Below, piece after piece: positions 15,477-24,970 of a stretch of 34,686 nucleotides of DNA. This DNA is from Rhizobiales bacterium 65-9 (GTDB taxonomy: Bacteria; Pseudomonadota; Alphaproteobacteria; Rhizobiales; Beijerinckiaceae). The position numbers and the translations under genes are program-made. The stretch spans positions 178,696-213,381 of the forward strand of contig MKVY01000033.1 of assembly GCA_001899525.1 (NCBI GenBank). The letters are read 5' to 3'. Within the stretch, counting starts at the first letter, position 1; each line of letters begins with the position of its first letter. Under the pieces are notes generated by a model that saw nothing but the letters and a program-made list of their open reading frames with translations, was not told the origin of the DNA and did not search any database.

Positions 15477-16643
15477 TCGCCCCGCCAGTTCGCGCCCGCG
15501 CCAACCAGCCCGACCGGCCTCGCCTTCGCGCCGCTGATCGCGATCGAGCGCGATGTGCGGGCGGCGGAAGAGGCATGGCGCGCCTTCGAGCGCGACAATC
15601 CGGGCCGGCTGTTCCAGCGCTTCGACTGGGTCGCGGCGTGGCTCGCGACGCAAGGCGTGGCGCGCGGGGTCGAGCCCGCGATCGCGATCACCCATGATGC
15701 GGCGGGCTCGCCCGTCATGCTCCTGCCGTTCGGCGTACGGCGGCTGGGACAGGTCCGGCTTGTCGAGTGGCCCGGCGGCGAGCACGCCAGCTTCAATCTT
15801 CCCCTGACAAGACATGGCGGGCTGCGCCTGCAATCGACCGCCGACGCGCGCGCATTTCTGAAAGCGGTCGGCCGCGCCATCGGCGATGTCGACGCCTTCG
15901 CGCTGGGCAACCAGCCGCGCGAATGGGACGAGGCTCCGCATCCCTTCGCCGGCGTCGGCGACGTCGCGCTTCACGACGGCGGGTTCGAGCGGCGGCTGCC
16001 GGCGGGCGACGATCCGCTCCGTTCGATTCTCGACCGCGACGCGCGCAAGAAGCTGCGCGCGAAGGAGCGCAAGCTGGCGGAGATCGGCGCCGTCGCAATG
16101 CGCCGCGCGCAAACCGCCGGGGAGATCGCAACCGCGCTGGACGCGTTCCAGTCGCAGCGCCGCAAACGGTTCGCCGACGCGAACACCGCCAATCCGTTCG
16201 ACGAGGCCGGCGCGGAAGAATTCCTGCGACGCGCGACGAACGCGGACGCAGGCCGTCAACCGGCGATCGTTCTCTATTCTCTCGGTCTTGGCGAACGCAT
16301 CGCCGCCCTCTTCGGGGGAGCGGAGGACAAGGCGCGCTTCTCCGGCATGTTCACCGCATTCGACGACGCGCCGGAGATCGCCCGCAACAGTCCCGGCGAT
16401 ATTCTTCTCGCGCGCCTCATCGAGGATCTGGCGGCGCGCAACCTGTCCGCGCTCGATCTCGGCGTCGGCGAGGCGCGCTACAAGCGCGCCTACTGCGACC
16501 GGCGCATCCCGATGTTCGAGACGCATCTTGCGCTCACGCCCGCCGGCGCGATTCTGTCGGCGGCGCTGCGGGCGCGGGCGACCGCGAAGCGCTGGATCAA
16601 GCAGCGCCCCGGCCTTCTTTCCATGATCCGACGCGCGCGCTGA
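15465..16643 (+). CDS. CelD/FemAB-type GNAT acyltransferase
   Basis: Probable acetyltransferase of 392 residues from the group annotated as CelD/BcsL-like in polysaccharide clusters. The N-terminal part contains RLFQRFDWVAAWL (the family's FQ-x-W-x-x-AW motif) and VMLLPFGVRRLGQVRLVEWP. The C-terminal GNAT-like domain contains RKKLRAKERKLAEIG, FQSQRRKRFADANTANPF and LDLGVGEARYKRAYCDR. The start is weak: GTG at 15465 lies inside a perfect palindrome, with no good ribosome site, and recognisable similarity begins only around residue 25. It converges on the Wzz-type gene with a 7-base gap. It probably decorates the polysaccharide made by the neighbouring genes. Confidence 0.8.
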   Translation: MQHASPRQFAPAPTSPTGLAFAPLIAIERDVRAAEEAWRAFERDNPGRLFQRFDWVAAWLATQGVARGVEPAIAITHDAAGSPVMLLPFGVRRLGQVRLVEWPGGEHASFNLPLTRHGGLRLQSTADARAFLKAVGRAIGDVDAFALGNQPREWDEAPHPFAGVGDVALHDGGFERRLPAGDDPLRSILDRDARKKLRAKERKLAEIGAVAMRRAQTAGEIATALDAFQSQRRKRFADANTANPFDEAGAEEFLRRATNADAGRQPAIVLYSLGLGERIAALFGGAEDKARFSGMFTAFDDAPEIARNSPGDILLARLIEDLAARNLSALDLGVGEARYKRAYCDRRIPMFETHLALTPAGAILSAALRARATAKRWIKQRPGLLSMIRRAR

Positions 16644-16650
16644 GCGGGTC

Positions 16651-18879
16651 TTACGCCGCTGACTTCAGCGCTGGCTCCTTCGACGGCAGCAGCAGAACCA
16701 GCGGATCGCGCGCCAGCAGCGCGCGCAGCGACGAGAACAGCTCCGCCGTCTCAGCGCTCGGCGCGTCCCCGCGCTGGACGATCGCGATGTGATCGACATG
16801 CGCGGCGAACGCGGCGCGCTCCTCGGCGGAGAGATCGAACGGCAGGTCAATCACGACGTTGTCATAGGAATTCGACAGCGCGTCGAGGATCGCGTCCAGC
16901 GAGTCAGCGTCGTCCACCAAATCCTCCAGGTCGCCTTCGCCGCGCGGCATCACATGCAGGCTCGACTGGCGGGCGCGATGGATCACCTCCGCATAGCCCG
17001 CCTCGCCGCGCGCGAGATCGAGGAGCCCGGCGCCGCGATAGTCCGCCGGCGCGACGGCGCCGCTGAGCGCCACGAGGATCGCGCCGCCGGACGCGGCGCG
17101 CGCCTGCGCGACCTCCGCGACGACGTCGCCCGCCTCGGCGCGATCGGCGCCGATGATCGCGATCCGCAGTCCCTCATGGCTCGCCGAGCCGATGCGATCG
17201 AGCAAGGCGCGCGCCGGCGAGACGCCCTGCTCCGCCACTGTCCGCGCCGCATGGGCCGGCTCCGCCGCCCGGGGTTCAGCAACGCCGGAATCTTCGGCGA
17301 CGGCCTCATCGCGCGACGGCGCCGCCGCGACGGGCTCGACGGGCTCGACCGTCAAAACGGGCGCGACATCGACCGCCGGCGCCGGAGATTCGGCGCGGGC
17401 GCGAACTGGTTCGCGGACCGCCGCCTCGCGCTCATCGGCTTCATCAGCTTCATCGACGACGCGGCGCGGATCGCCGCCCATCAGCTCGCGCGCGATCGCA
17501 AGCGCGGAGAACAGAATGAGCGACGCCAGCGCCGTCAGCGTCACGATCGGGAGTTTTTTCGGGAAGGCGGGGCGCGACGGCACCACGGCGCGCGAGATGA
17601 TGCGCGCATCGGCGGGCTGCGCGCCGTCGGTGTCGCGCGCGACCGCCTCGCGATATTTCACGAGATAGGATTCAAGCTGGTCGCGGAGCGTCTTCGCCTC
17701 ACGCTCCAGCGCGCGGAGCTGGACGTCGTTTTCCAGGCCGCTCGCCGAGCGCTTTTTCTGCTCGTCGAGAGCGGTCTGCAATTGCGCGACGCGCGCGCCG
17801 GCGACGACCGCGTCATTCTCCATGCCGCGAACGGTTCGCTCGGCGGCGGCGCGGATCTGGGTCTCGACGTCGGCGATCTGCGCGTTCAGTTCCTTGATGC
17901 GGGGATGCGCCGCGCCGAGCGTGCGGGATTCGAGCGCAAGCTGCGCGCGCAACGTGACGCGCTGCTCAATGAGGCGGCGAATCAATTCGTTGTTGGAAAC
18001 CTCTGAAATCTCGAAGGCGCGGCCGCTGCGGATCATGTCGCGGATGAGCTGCGCCTTGGCCTGCGCGTCAGCCTGCTGGCTTTTCGCCTGGCTGAGCTGC
18101 GTCGCTGCCTCGGCAAGCTCCTGCTGCGACAAGGTGGTGTCGCGCCCCGACGAGAAAAGGCCGTTGCGGCTGCGAAACTCCTCGACTTTCGCCTCGGCGT
18201 CGCGCACGCGCTTGCGAAGCCCGTCGATGTTATCCGAAAGCCAGCTTCCGGCGGTCCGCGCCAGATCCTTTTTCGCGGCGGTCGCGGCATCGAGATAAAG
18301 ATCGGCGATGAGATTCGCGCCGCGCGCGGCGAGCTCCGGATCCTTCGAAGAGAATTCGATGCCGACGACGCGCGATTTGCCCACGGGAAAGACGGACAGG
18401 CGCTCGTAATAGGCCTGCATCACGCGATCCTCGACCGATCGGTCGGTCAGGTCGCGCGACAGGCCGAGCAGCGCCATGACCCGCCCGACAGGATTGAGGG
18501 AGCCGGCGGAGGGATCGAACTCGGCATTGCCGACGAGGTTGAGCTTTCTGATCGCCTCGCGCGCGATGTCGTTGGAGGTGACGACCTGCACCTGGCTCAG
18601 CACGCCCTCGGGATCGAACGCATTCTGGCCGCTCGCGTCCCTCTCGGCGTCCGGACGGTTGAGATAGTTGGCGCGGCTCTCCAGCAGCACGCGCGTCTCG
18701 CCGGCGTAGCGCGGCGTCGACAACGTCACGAACGCGACGGCGGCCGCCGTCAGCAGCAGCGTCGGCCCGATGATCGACGCCTTGCGGCGGCGAAGCGCCA
18801 GCCACAGGCCGCCGACATCCAGCTCCCCGCCCTGCCGGCGCGGCGCTGGCTCGCTTTCCGCCCTGACCCGTTTCGCCAT
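16651..18879 (-). CDS. Wzz/GumC-type polysaccharide chain-length protein with degenerate BY-kinase-like domain
   Basis: A 742-residue inner-membrane co-polymerase. Residues about 20-460 form the Wzz module: a first membrane helix (SIIGPTLLLTAAAVAFVTL), a periplasmic segment with long coiled coils, the PAFPKK motif and a second helix at 443-463. An Ala/Glu/Pro-rich linker follows (about 465-560). From 571 the protein has the outline of a bacterial tyrosine kinase domain: LRIAIIGADRAEAG where Walker A should be, ILVALSGAVAP where Walker A' should be, and NVVIDLPF (674-681) resembling Walker B. The GKS/T of the P-loop and the Asp of A' are absent, and there is no C-terminal tyrosine cluster. The start is ATG 18879; GTG 18888 is possible. 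Confidence 0.88.
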   Translation of the reverse strand: MAKRVRAESEPAPRRQGGELDVGGLWLALRRRKASIIGPTLLLTAAAVAFVTLSTPRYAGETRVLLESRANYLNRPDAERDASGQNAFDPEGVLSQVQVVTSNDIAREAIRKLNLVGNAEFDPSAGSLNPVGRVMALLGLSRDLTDRSVEDRVMQAYYERLSVFPVGKSRVVGIEFSSKDPELAARGANLIADLYLDAATAAKKDLARTAGSWLSDNIDGLRKRVRDAEAKVEEFRSRNGLFSSGRDTTLSQQELAEAATQLSQAKSQQADAQAKAQLIRDMIRSGRAFEISEVSNNELIRRLIEQRVTLRAQLALESRTLGAAHPRIKELNAQIADVETQIRAAAERTVRGMENDAVVAGARVAQLQTALDEQKKRSASGLENDVQLRALEREAKTLRDQLESYLVKYREAVARDTDGAQPADARIISRAVVPSRPAFPKKLPIVTLTALASLILFSALAIARELMGGDPRRVVDEADEADEREAAVREPVRARAESPAPAVDVAPVLTVEPVEPVAAAPSRDEAVAEDSGVAEPRAAEPAHAARTVAEQGVSPARALLDRIGSASHEGLRIAIIGADRAEAGDVVAEVAQARAASGGAILVALSGAVAPADYRGAGLLDLARGEAGYAEVIHRARQSSLHVMPRGEGDLEDLVDDADSLDAILDALSNSYDNVVIDLPFDLSAEERAAFAAHVDHIAIVQRGDAPSAETAELFSSLRALLARDPLVLLLPSKEPALKSAA

Positions 18880-18931
18880 CTGCTTCACTCGAACGACCGC
18901 CGCGGAGATGTCCGCTCCCGCGGCGATTACA

Positions 18932-19005
18932 CATGGTTAGGGTTGCCGCGCGGTTAAAAGCCGCGCGCGCGCCGCCCCAGCATTCGTTGCATTTTGTTAA
19001 CCATG
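18932..19005. promoter_or_regulatory. Divergent regulatory region of the polysaccharide genes with paired TTAACCAT-like sites
   Basis: Between the Wzz-type gene (minus) and the Wza-type gene (plus), CATGGTTA (18932-18939) and TAACCATG (18998-19005) form an exact 8-base inverted repeat 58 bases apart. The right copy sits in TTAACCAT (18997-19004), a match to the CtrA half-site known in alphaproteobacteria. No strong -35/-10 pair is seen, and binding is untested. Confidence 0.4.
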
Positions 19006-19041
19006 ATCGCCGTAAATCGAGTCGTCCCAGATGGCCCGACG

Positions 19042-19608
19042 ATGCTCACGCGCCGATTCACCCTCCTCGCCTGCGCCGGCGGCTTGTTCGTTTCCGGATG
19101 CGCGCCGCGCGCGCCGGTCGCGGTCGAGCTGATCGACGAAAACCCGCTGAACGACTACCGGCTGGCGAGCGGCGACCGCCTTCGCGTGATCGTCTTCGGG
19201 CAGGACACGCTGTCCAACATCTATGGCGTCAACGCGCAGGGCCGCATCTCCATGCCGCTGATCGGCGACGTTCCGGCGACCGGGCTCAACACGCGCGAGC
19301 TGGAGCGGCAGATCGAGGCCCGCCTGCGCGTCGGCTATCTGCGCGAGCCGCGCGTATCGGTCGAGGTGGACGCCTACCGCCCCTTCTTCGTGCTCGGCGA
19401 GGTGAATGCGCCGGGCCAGTTTCCCTATGTCGTCGGGCTCAACGCGCTCAAGGCCGTGGCCATCGCCGGCGGCTTCTCGCCGCGCGGCTATCAGTCGAGC
19501 GCGGAGATCACGCGCATGATCCGCGGCGAGCCGGTGACCGGAACCGTGCCGATCACAACCGCCATCAGGCCGGGCGACACGATCGTCATCCGCGAACGCT
19601 GGTTCTGA
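19042..19608 (+). CDS. Wza-type polysaccharide export lipoprotein
   Basis: Outer-membrane export protein of 188 residues. The signal peptide has lipobox VSGC (Cys20). The polysaccharide-export domain starts at about residue 37 (DYRLASGDRLRVIVFGQDTL, then GRISMPLIGDVPATG), followed by one SLBB-like domain (YRPFFVLGEVNAPGQFPYVV). It is much shorter than enteric Wza (one SLBB, no C-terminal membrane helix), so it probably works with another outer-membrane component. The ATG at 19042 is chosen for the signal peptide; ATG 19003 is in frame but lies in the putative regulatory site. It is the first gene of a four-gene co-directional run. Confidence 0.88.
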   Translation: MLTRRFTLLACAGGLFVSGCAPRAPVAVELIDENPLNDYRLASGDRLRVIVFGQDTLSNIYGVNAQGRISMPLIGDVPATGLNTRELERQIEARLRVGYLREPRVSVEVDAYRPFFVLGEVNAPGQFPYVVGLNALKAVAIAGGFSPRGYQSSAEITRMIRGEPVTGTVPITTAIRPGDTIVIRERWF

Positions 19609-19618
19609 CGCCGTCAGA

Positions 19619-20791
19619 ATGCGATCCGATCAGGCGCCACCGACACCGCTGCGCATCCTACACGTCTTCCGGGCCCCGCTCGGAGGATTGTTCCGGCACG
19701 TCGTCGATCTCGCGCACGGCCAGGTGGCGCGCGGCCACGCCGTCGGCATCTTCTGCGACTCCAGGCCCGGCAACGCTCATTCCGAAACCATGCTCGCCGC
19801 GCTGCAGCCTGATCTGCGCATCGGGCTCCAGCGCGTTCCCATGGAGCGCAATCCGAGCCTGTCCGACATCGCGGCGCTGCGGGCGCTACGCCGGTTCATC
19901 ACGGACTCCAATATCGACGTCGTCCATTGCCACGGCTCGAAAGGAGGCCTCTACGGCAGGCTCGCCGCCCCGTCGCGCGGCGCAAAACGCGCCGTGCGAG
20001 CCTATACGCCGCATGGCGGCAGCCTGAACTACCGCCCCGGAACATGGGTCCATTGGCTCTACATGCGCGCCGAATGGGCGCTCGAATGGCGCACGGACGT
20101 TTTCCTGTTCGAGAGCGACTATGTGCGCGAGCGCTACGTTCACTTTGTCGGCCTGCCGAGACCGCTCGTGCGCGTCGTGCGAAACGGCATCCATCCGCAT
20201 GAATTCATGCCGGTGGTCCATCGCGCCGACGCGAGCGACATCGTCTATGTCGGCGAGTTTCGCGCCGCGAAGGGCCTGGACGTTCTGATCCGCTCGCTCG
20301 CCATCGTGCGCGAGCGGCTTGGAGCCGCGCCGTCGCTGCTCATGGTCGGCTCGGGGCCAGACTTGCCGGCGCTGGAAGCGGAGATCGCGTCTTTGTCGCT
20401 CACGGACAAGGTGACCATCCTGCCCGCGCGCCCGATCCGCGACGCGCTGGAGCGCGGGCGCATCATCGTCGTGCCGTCGCGCGCGGAGTCCCTGCCCTAT
20501 GTCGTGCTGGAGGCGGCCGGCGCCGCGCAGCCGATGATCGCCACCCGCGTCGGCGGCATCGCGGAGGTGTTCGGCCCGCAGGCCGACAGGCTGATCCCGG
20601 CCGGCGACGCGGACGCGCTCGCGGAGGCGCTGACGCGCATGCTCACGATGCCGGCCTTCGAACGCGCCAGGGAAGCCGCCGCGCTCGCCGCCCATGTGAA
20701 GGCGAACTTCGGCGTCGAGAGCATGATCAACGGCGTGCTCGCCGGCTATGAATCAGCGCTCGAGCGGCTGGACCGGCTCGCCGGCTGTTAA
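19619..20791 (+). CDS. Glycosyltransferase family 4 (GT-B)
   Basis: Cytoplasmic sugar transferase of 390 residues that should extend the lipid-linked repeat unit. The N-terminal Rossmann half has ILHVFRAPLGGLFRHVVDLA and VVHCHGSKGGLYGRLAA. The C-terminal half has the donor-binding segment DIVYVGEFRAAKGLDVLI, LLMVGSGPDL, and the E-x7-E-like region VVPSRAESLPYVVLEAAGAA. It starts 10 bases after the Wza-type gene stop, so it is co-transcribed. Donor and acceptor sugars cannot be inferred. Confidence 0.92.
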   Translation: MRSDQAPPTPLRILHVFRAPLGGLFRHVVDLAHGQVARGHAVGIFCDSRPGNAHSETMLAALQPDLRIGLQRVPMERNPSLSDIAALRALRRFITDSNIDVVHCHGSKGGLYGRLAAPSRGAKRAVRAYTPHGGSLNYRPGTWVHWLYMRAEWALEWRTDVFLFESDYVRERYVHFVGLPRPLVRVVRNGIHPHEFMPVVHRADASDIVYVGEFRAAKGLDVLIRSLAIVRERLGAAPSLLMVGSGPDLPALEAEIASLSLTDKVTILPARPIRDALERGRIIVVPSRAESLPYVVLEAAGAAQPMIATRVGGIAEVFGPQADRLIPAGDADALAEALTRMLTMPAFERAREAAALAAHVKANFGVESMINGVLAGYESALERLDRLAGC

Positions 20792-20860
20792 ATGTTCCGT
20801 GACCCTTAGCCCGTAACCAGACAGGCGGGTGGAAGGCGGACGCGGACCGGAACAGTGTCG

Positions 20861-22381
20861 ATGACCGGCATCACAGTACGGGATCTGATGCAGGCCGGGG
20901 ACGCGACGCCGGCGGAGGAGCCGCGCGGTCTTTCCCCGATCGCCGAACGCATCATCGACCTGCCGCCGCAGACGCCCTATTCGACGCGCGTGCTGGCGGG
21001 CCTGGTCCAGGCGGCGGACTTCGTCATCGTCGCAGCGTCCGGACTTGCGATCTACGGGTTCTACCCCACGCTGCGGGACGGATTCGAACCGGGCTACCTC
21101 GTCGCTTCGATCGCGGTGGCCGTGTTCATGGCGCTCGCCTTCGAAGCGATGCAGATTTACACGCCGAGCGCGCTGCGCTCGCTGCGCCATCAGGGCCTGC
21201 GCATCATCGCCTGCTGGACCTGCGTGTTCCTCGCGGCGCTCGGCGCCCTTTTCTTCCTCAAGATAGGCACATCCTATTCGCGCGTGTGGCTCGGGCTGTG
21301 GTTCTTCCTTGGCCTCGGGCTCATCCTGATCGAGCGGGCCATCGTCGCAGGAATCGTGCGGCGCCTCGCGCATGACGGCCGTCTCGACAGGCGCACGGTG
21401 ATCGTCGGCGGCGGCGCGCCGGGCGAGCAACTGATCCGCGCGCTCGAATCGCAACGCGACTCCGACCTGCGCATCCTCGGCGTCTTCGACGACCGCGCCG
21501 ACGACCGCTCCCCCGATATCGTCGCGGCCTATCCGAAGCTCGGCGGCGTCAGCGACCTCGTCGAATTCGCCCGGCGCACGCGGGTCGATCTCATCGTCTT
21601 CAGCGTTCCCGTCACCGCGGAGGCGCGCATCCTGGCGATGCTGCGCAAGCTGTGGGTGCTGCCGATCGACATCAAGCTCTCCGCGCACGCCTCGCGCCTG
21701 CGCTTTCGTCCGCGCTCTTACTCTTACATCGGCATGGTGCCGGTCCTCGACATCATCGACCGCCCGATCGCGGACTGGGACGTCGTGCTGAAATGGCTGT
21801 TCGACAAGGCGGTCGGATCGCTGCTGATGATCGCGTTGACGCCGGTTCTGCTGCTCGCGGCGATCGCGGTCAAACTCGACTCGCGCGGGCCCGTCTTCTT
21901 CAAGCAGCGGCGCTACGGCTTCAACAACGAGCTGGTGGAAGTCTACAAATTCCGCTCGATGTATGTCGAGGCGAGCGACGCCACCGCGTCGAAACTGGTG
22001 ACGAAAGGCGATCCGCGCGTCACCAGGGTCGGGCGGTTCATCCGCAAGACCTCGATCGACGAACTGCCGCAGCTCTTCAACGTCGTTTTCAAGGGCAATC
22101 TCTCTCTCGTCGGACCGCGCCCGCACGCAGTTCACGCCAAGGCGGCGGACAAGCTCTATGACGACGTGGTGGACGGCTATTTCGCGCGCCACAAGGTGAA
22201 GCCCGGCATCACCGGATGGGCGCAGATCAATGGCTGGCGCGGCGAGACGGACACGCCGGACAAGATCCAGCGCCGCGTCGAACACGACATCTACTATATC
22301 GAGAACTGGTCCCTGTTCTTCGATCTCTACATCCTGGCGAAGACGCCCTTCGCTCTCATGAAGACCGAAAACGCCTACTGA
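20861..22381 (+). CDS. Undecaprenyl-phosphate sugar phosphotransferase (WcaJ/PssA-like initiating transferase)
   Basis: Membrane enzyme that starts repeat-unit assembly by moving a hexose-1-phosphate to the polyprenyl carrier. The roughly 506-residue protein has the full WcaJ-type plan: four N-terminal membrane helices, a Rossmann CoA-binding-like domain ([17 protein letters not shown]), a further helix ([20 protein letters not shown]), and the catalytic C-terminal domain with [47 protein letters not shown] and [19 protein letters not shown] 20861 is chosen; GTG 20855, two codons earlier, is equally possible. It lies 69 bases after the GT4 gene and 10 bases before the polymerase gene. Confidence 0.95.
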   Translation: MTGITVRDLMQAGDATPAEEPRGLSPIAERIIDLPPQTPYSTRVLAGLVQAADFVIVAASGLAIYGFYPTLRDGFEPGYLVASIAVAVFMALAFEAMQIYTPSALRSLRHQGLRIIACWTCVFLAALGALFFLKIGTSYSRVWLGLWFFLGLGLILIERAIVAGIVRRLAHDGRLDRRTVIVGGGAPGEQLIRALESQRDSDLRILGVFDDRADDRSPDIVAAYPKLGGVSDLVEFARRTRVDLIVFSVPVTAEARILAMLRKLWVLPIDIKLSAHASRLRFRPRSYSYIGMVPVLDIIDRPIADWDVVLKWLFDKAVGSLLMIALTPVLLLAAIAVKLDSRGPVFFKQRRYGFNNELVEVYKFRSMYVEASDATASKLVTKGDPRVTRVGRFIRKTSIDELPQLFNVVFKGNLSLVGPRPHAVHAKAADKLYDDVVDGYFARHKVKPGITGWAQINGWRGETDTPDKIQRRVEHDIYYIENWSLFFDLYILAKTPFALMKTENAY

Positions 22382-22391
22382 CCCGCCGATC

Positions 22392-23708
22392 ATGGACGAG
22401 ACGAGACGCAGCGCCGCACTCTCCGACCATGCGCCGCGCCTCGGCCCGCGCGGCCCACACCCGCTGCTGCTGACGCTGCACCGGTTCTGTCTCGGAGCGC
22501 TCGTCTTCACGGGCGCGTTCGTGGTGTTCGAAGGCCCTTACAACGCAGCCTTCATCATCGCCGCCCTCGTGATGTTCGCAGCGGGCGCGCGGGTGACGGC
22601 GCCGCTCGCGCCGTTCCTCCTTCTCACGCTCATCTATGTCGGCGGCGGCCTTGCCTCGCTCATCGCCGGCGCGCTCGGCGATTTCATGTCGCAGCGCTAT
22701 GTCGTGACGATGTTCTTCCTCGCCTGCACGAGCTTCTATTTCGCCATCGTTCTGCAGGAAGAAACCAGCCGGCGCATGGCCATCATCCGCAACGCCACGC
22801 TCGCATCGGCGATCATCGCCTGCTTCATCGGCCTCGTCGGGTTTTTCGACGTCGGCGGCCTTGCAGAATCCTTTCGCGTCTATGAGGGGCGCGCCTCCGG
22901 CACCTTTCGCGATCCGAACGTGTTCGGATCGTTTCTCATCTTCCCCGCCATCCTGCTGATGCAGGACGCGCTCGTCGGGCGACCCGGCCTGTGGTGGCGC
23001 GCGCCCTCGCTGATGCTGGTCGCGCTGATGATCTTCCTGACATTCTCGCGCGGCTCCTGGCTCGCCTTCGCGGGCGCCGCCCTCATCCTCGCCGCGCTGA
23101 CGCTGATCACGGAGCGGGACAAGGCGCGACGCGTCGCGATGATGGGGCTTGCGGCGTTCGCCGCGCTCGCCCTTCTCGTCGCGGCGATTTTGTCGATCGA
23201 CGACATTCGCGCCATCTTCGAGCAGCGCGCGCAACTTCTCCAGAGCTATGACGAAGGGCGCTTCGGGCGCTTCGGCAAGATCATCTATTCGCTGCCGCTG
23301 CTGTTCGACAATCCGCTGGGGCTGGGGCCGCTGCGCTATGCGGACACCTTTTTTGAAGACCCGCACAACGTCATCATCAACGGCTTCGCGAATTTCGGCT
23401 GGGTCGGCGGCAGCGCCTATATCGCGCTGATCGTCTCGACCTGTTACGTCGGCTTCCGGCACGCGCTGCAGCCGAGCCCGTGGCGGCGCGAGGCGATCGC
23501 GGTGTGGTGCGCGCTGTTCGTGCAGATGCTGCAGGGCTTGCAGATCGACACCAACAGCTGGCGGCACTTCAACATGATGATCGGGCTTATCTGGGGGCTG
23601 ACGGCGGCCTGGGCGACGATGCGCCGGCGCGCCGACCGCCGCGCGTCTGCGCCCGCCGCGCCGATTCAGACGGCGATCCCGGCCTCAGCGATCATCGCGG
23701 CGCGATAA
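22392..23708 (+). CDS. O-antigen ligase/Wzy-like polysaccharide polymerase
   Basis: Integral membrane protein of 438 residues with about ten helices, expected to polymerise undecaprenyl-linked repeat units at the periplasmic face. The family signature lies in the large periplasmic loop: SGTFRDPNVFGSFLIF, LTFSRGSWLAF, and later GPLRYADTFFEDPHNVIINGFANFGWVG read in two parts, with the conserved PHN motif. The C-terminus is Ala/Pro-rich. The gene is the fourth of the run and overlaps the 3' end of the converging GT4 gene by 43 bases (23666-23708). Ligase versus polymerase cannot be told from sequence; context favours polymerase. Confidence 0.87.
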   Translation: MDETRRSAALSDHAPRLGPRGPHPLLLTLHRFCLGALVFTGAFVVFEGPYNAAFIIAALVMFAAGARVTAPLAPFLLLTLIYVGGGLASLIAGALGDFMSQRYVVTMFFLACTSFYFAIVLQEETSRRMAIIRNATLASAIIACFIGLVGFFDVGGLAESFRVYEGRASGTFRDPNVFGSFLIFPAILLMQDALVGRPGLWWRAPSLMLVALMIFLTFSRGSWLAFAGAALILAALTLITERDKARRVAMMGLAAFAALALLVAAILSIDDIRAIFEQRAQLLQSYDEGRFGRFGKIIYSLPLLFDNPLGLGPLRYADTFFEDPHNVIINGFANFGWVGGSAYIALIVSTCYVGFRHALQPSPWRREAIAVWCALFVQMLQGLQIDTNSWRHFNMMIGLIWGLTAAWATMRRRADRRASAPAAPIQTAIPASAIIAAR

Positions 23709-24970
23709 ACCGCCATCACGCCGTCGAGATGGCGATCGAGCGTCAACGGCCTGCGCCAGTAGATCTCATGCGCCGTCCGCGCCATTGACCGCGCGCGCGC
23801 ATCATCGGCAAGCTGCGTCATCGCCCGCGCCAGAGACGCGTTGTCGCCCGATCTGAAGCAGAAACCGTTGCGGTCCTGCTCGATCGCCTCCACCGCCGCG
23901 CCGGCGTCGCTCGCGATCACCGGACAGCCGTTGGCGAGCGCCTCATACACGGTGAGCGGCTGCCCCTCATAGAGCACCGATGGAAAGACGAGCGCGCGCG
24001 CGGCGCGCATTTCGTGCGTCACTTCGGCGGCCGATTTCCAGCCGGCGAAATCATGCTCGGGAAAATCGCGCTGCAATTCATCGCGCAGAGGTCCGTCTCC
24101 GACGATGCGCGCGCGCGCGCCGATCGCGCGCGCCGCCTCGCAGAACAGGCGCGCGCCTTTTTCGGGCGCGAGACGGCCGACAAAGAGAAACGGGCCCGGC
24201 TCTGTCTTATCGGCGACGCCGCGATCCTGAATGTCGATCGGATTGTCGACGCGGTGCAGCCGCATGGCCGGAGGCAGCCACGGCCGCGCGACGCGCTCCT
24301 GCGTCGCGCTCAGCGTGATCGCGTGACGGCAGACATCCTTCAACCCGCTGGCGTGGTCGAGCAGCCAGTGGCGCGCGCTTCGCCACAGCTTTCTCGCATG
24401 GCTGCGCTGGTCGCAATTCGTGCGCAGGCAATCGAGGGATTGCGGGACGCGATGGCAGGTCTCGCCGGCGGGATAGACGAAGAAGCCGCCGTTCGGACAC
24501 ACCCAGAAGAAATCATGCAGCGTCGCGACGACGGGAATCTCCCGTCCGGCGAAAGCGCGCCCGATCGCCGGCGAGAGGACTTTCGCCCACGAATGAAGAT
24601 GGACGACGCTGTCGCGCGGATCGAGCGTGTCGAGCAATTCCGACAGCTTGTCGCGCGCCAGCCCGTTCCAGGTGGCGACGCCGACGAAGGCGAGCGGCGA
24701 CGAGGCGGTCGTGATGTCGGGCTGCCCGAGACAGATCGTCTCGACGCTGTTGTCGCGCAGCTCCGGCGCGATCGGCCCCGTGGCCGCAAAGAAAATCACG
24801 CGCAGGCCGCGCCGCGCGAAGCCGATGGCGCTCTGGATCGCCACCATCGCCGCGCCGCCGGTCATCGCGGCGTGATCATTGACAATCACGATCGTGCGCG
24901 GGGACGCGCCCGCCGCGGGCGCTCTGTCGCGCGCGGGAGATGCGCTCAATGCGGCGCGCGCGGCCGTCAT
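23666..24970 (-). CDS. Glycosyltransferase family 4 (second)
   Basis: GT-B sugar transferase of 434 residues. The N-terminal half has IVNDHAAMTGGAAMVAIQSA, VVHLHSWAKVLSPAIG and LHDFFWVCPNGGFFVYP, followed by a cysteine-containing insert (CHRVPQSLDCLRTNC) seen in a subset of GT4 enzymes. The C-terminal half has FLFVGRLAPEKGARLFCEAA, RIVGDGPLRDEL and the donor-phosphate region FPSVLYEGQPLTVYEALANG. It converges on the polymerase gene with a 43-base overlap, so it is not in that operon but clearly belongs to the same locus. The start at 24970 has GAGG about 8 bases upstream. Confidence 0.91.
   Translation of the reverse strand: MTAARAALSASPARDRAPAAGASPRTIVIVNDHAAMTGGAAMVAIQSAIGFARRGLRVIFFAATGPIAPELRDNSVETICLGQPDITTASSPLAFVGVATWNGLARDKLSELLDTLDPRDSVVHLHSWAKVLSPAIGRAFAGREIPVVATLHDFFWVCPNGGFFVYPAGETCHRVPQSLDCLRTNCDQRSHARKLWRSARHWLLDHASGLKDVCRHAITLSATQERVARPWLPPAMRLHRVDNPIDIQDRGVADKTEPGPFLFVGRLAPEKGARLFCEAARAIGARARIVGDGPLRDELQRDFPEHDFAGWKSAAEVTHEMRAARALVFPSVLYEGQPLTVYEALANGCPVIASDAGAAVEAIEQDRNGFCFRSGDNASLARAMTQLADDARARSMARTAHEIYWRRPLTLDRHLDGVMAVYRAAMIAEAGIAV

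Noticed and set aside
20753-22510. A 585-residue minus-strand open frame opposite the sugar phosphotransferase
   Set aside because: The plus strand encodes an unmistakable WcaJ-type protein; the antisense frame is Arg/Asp-rich with no domain.
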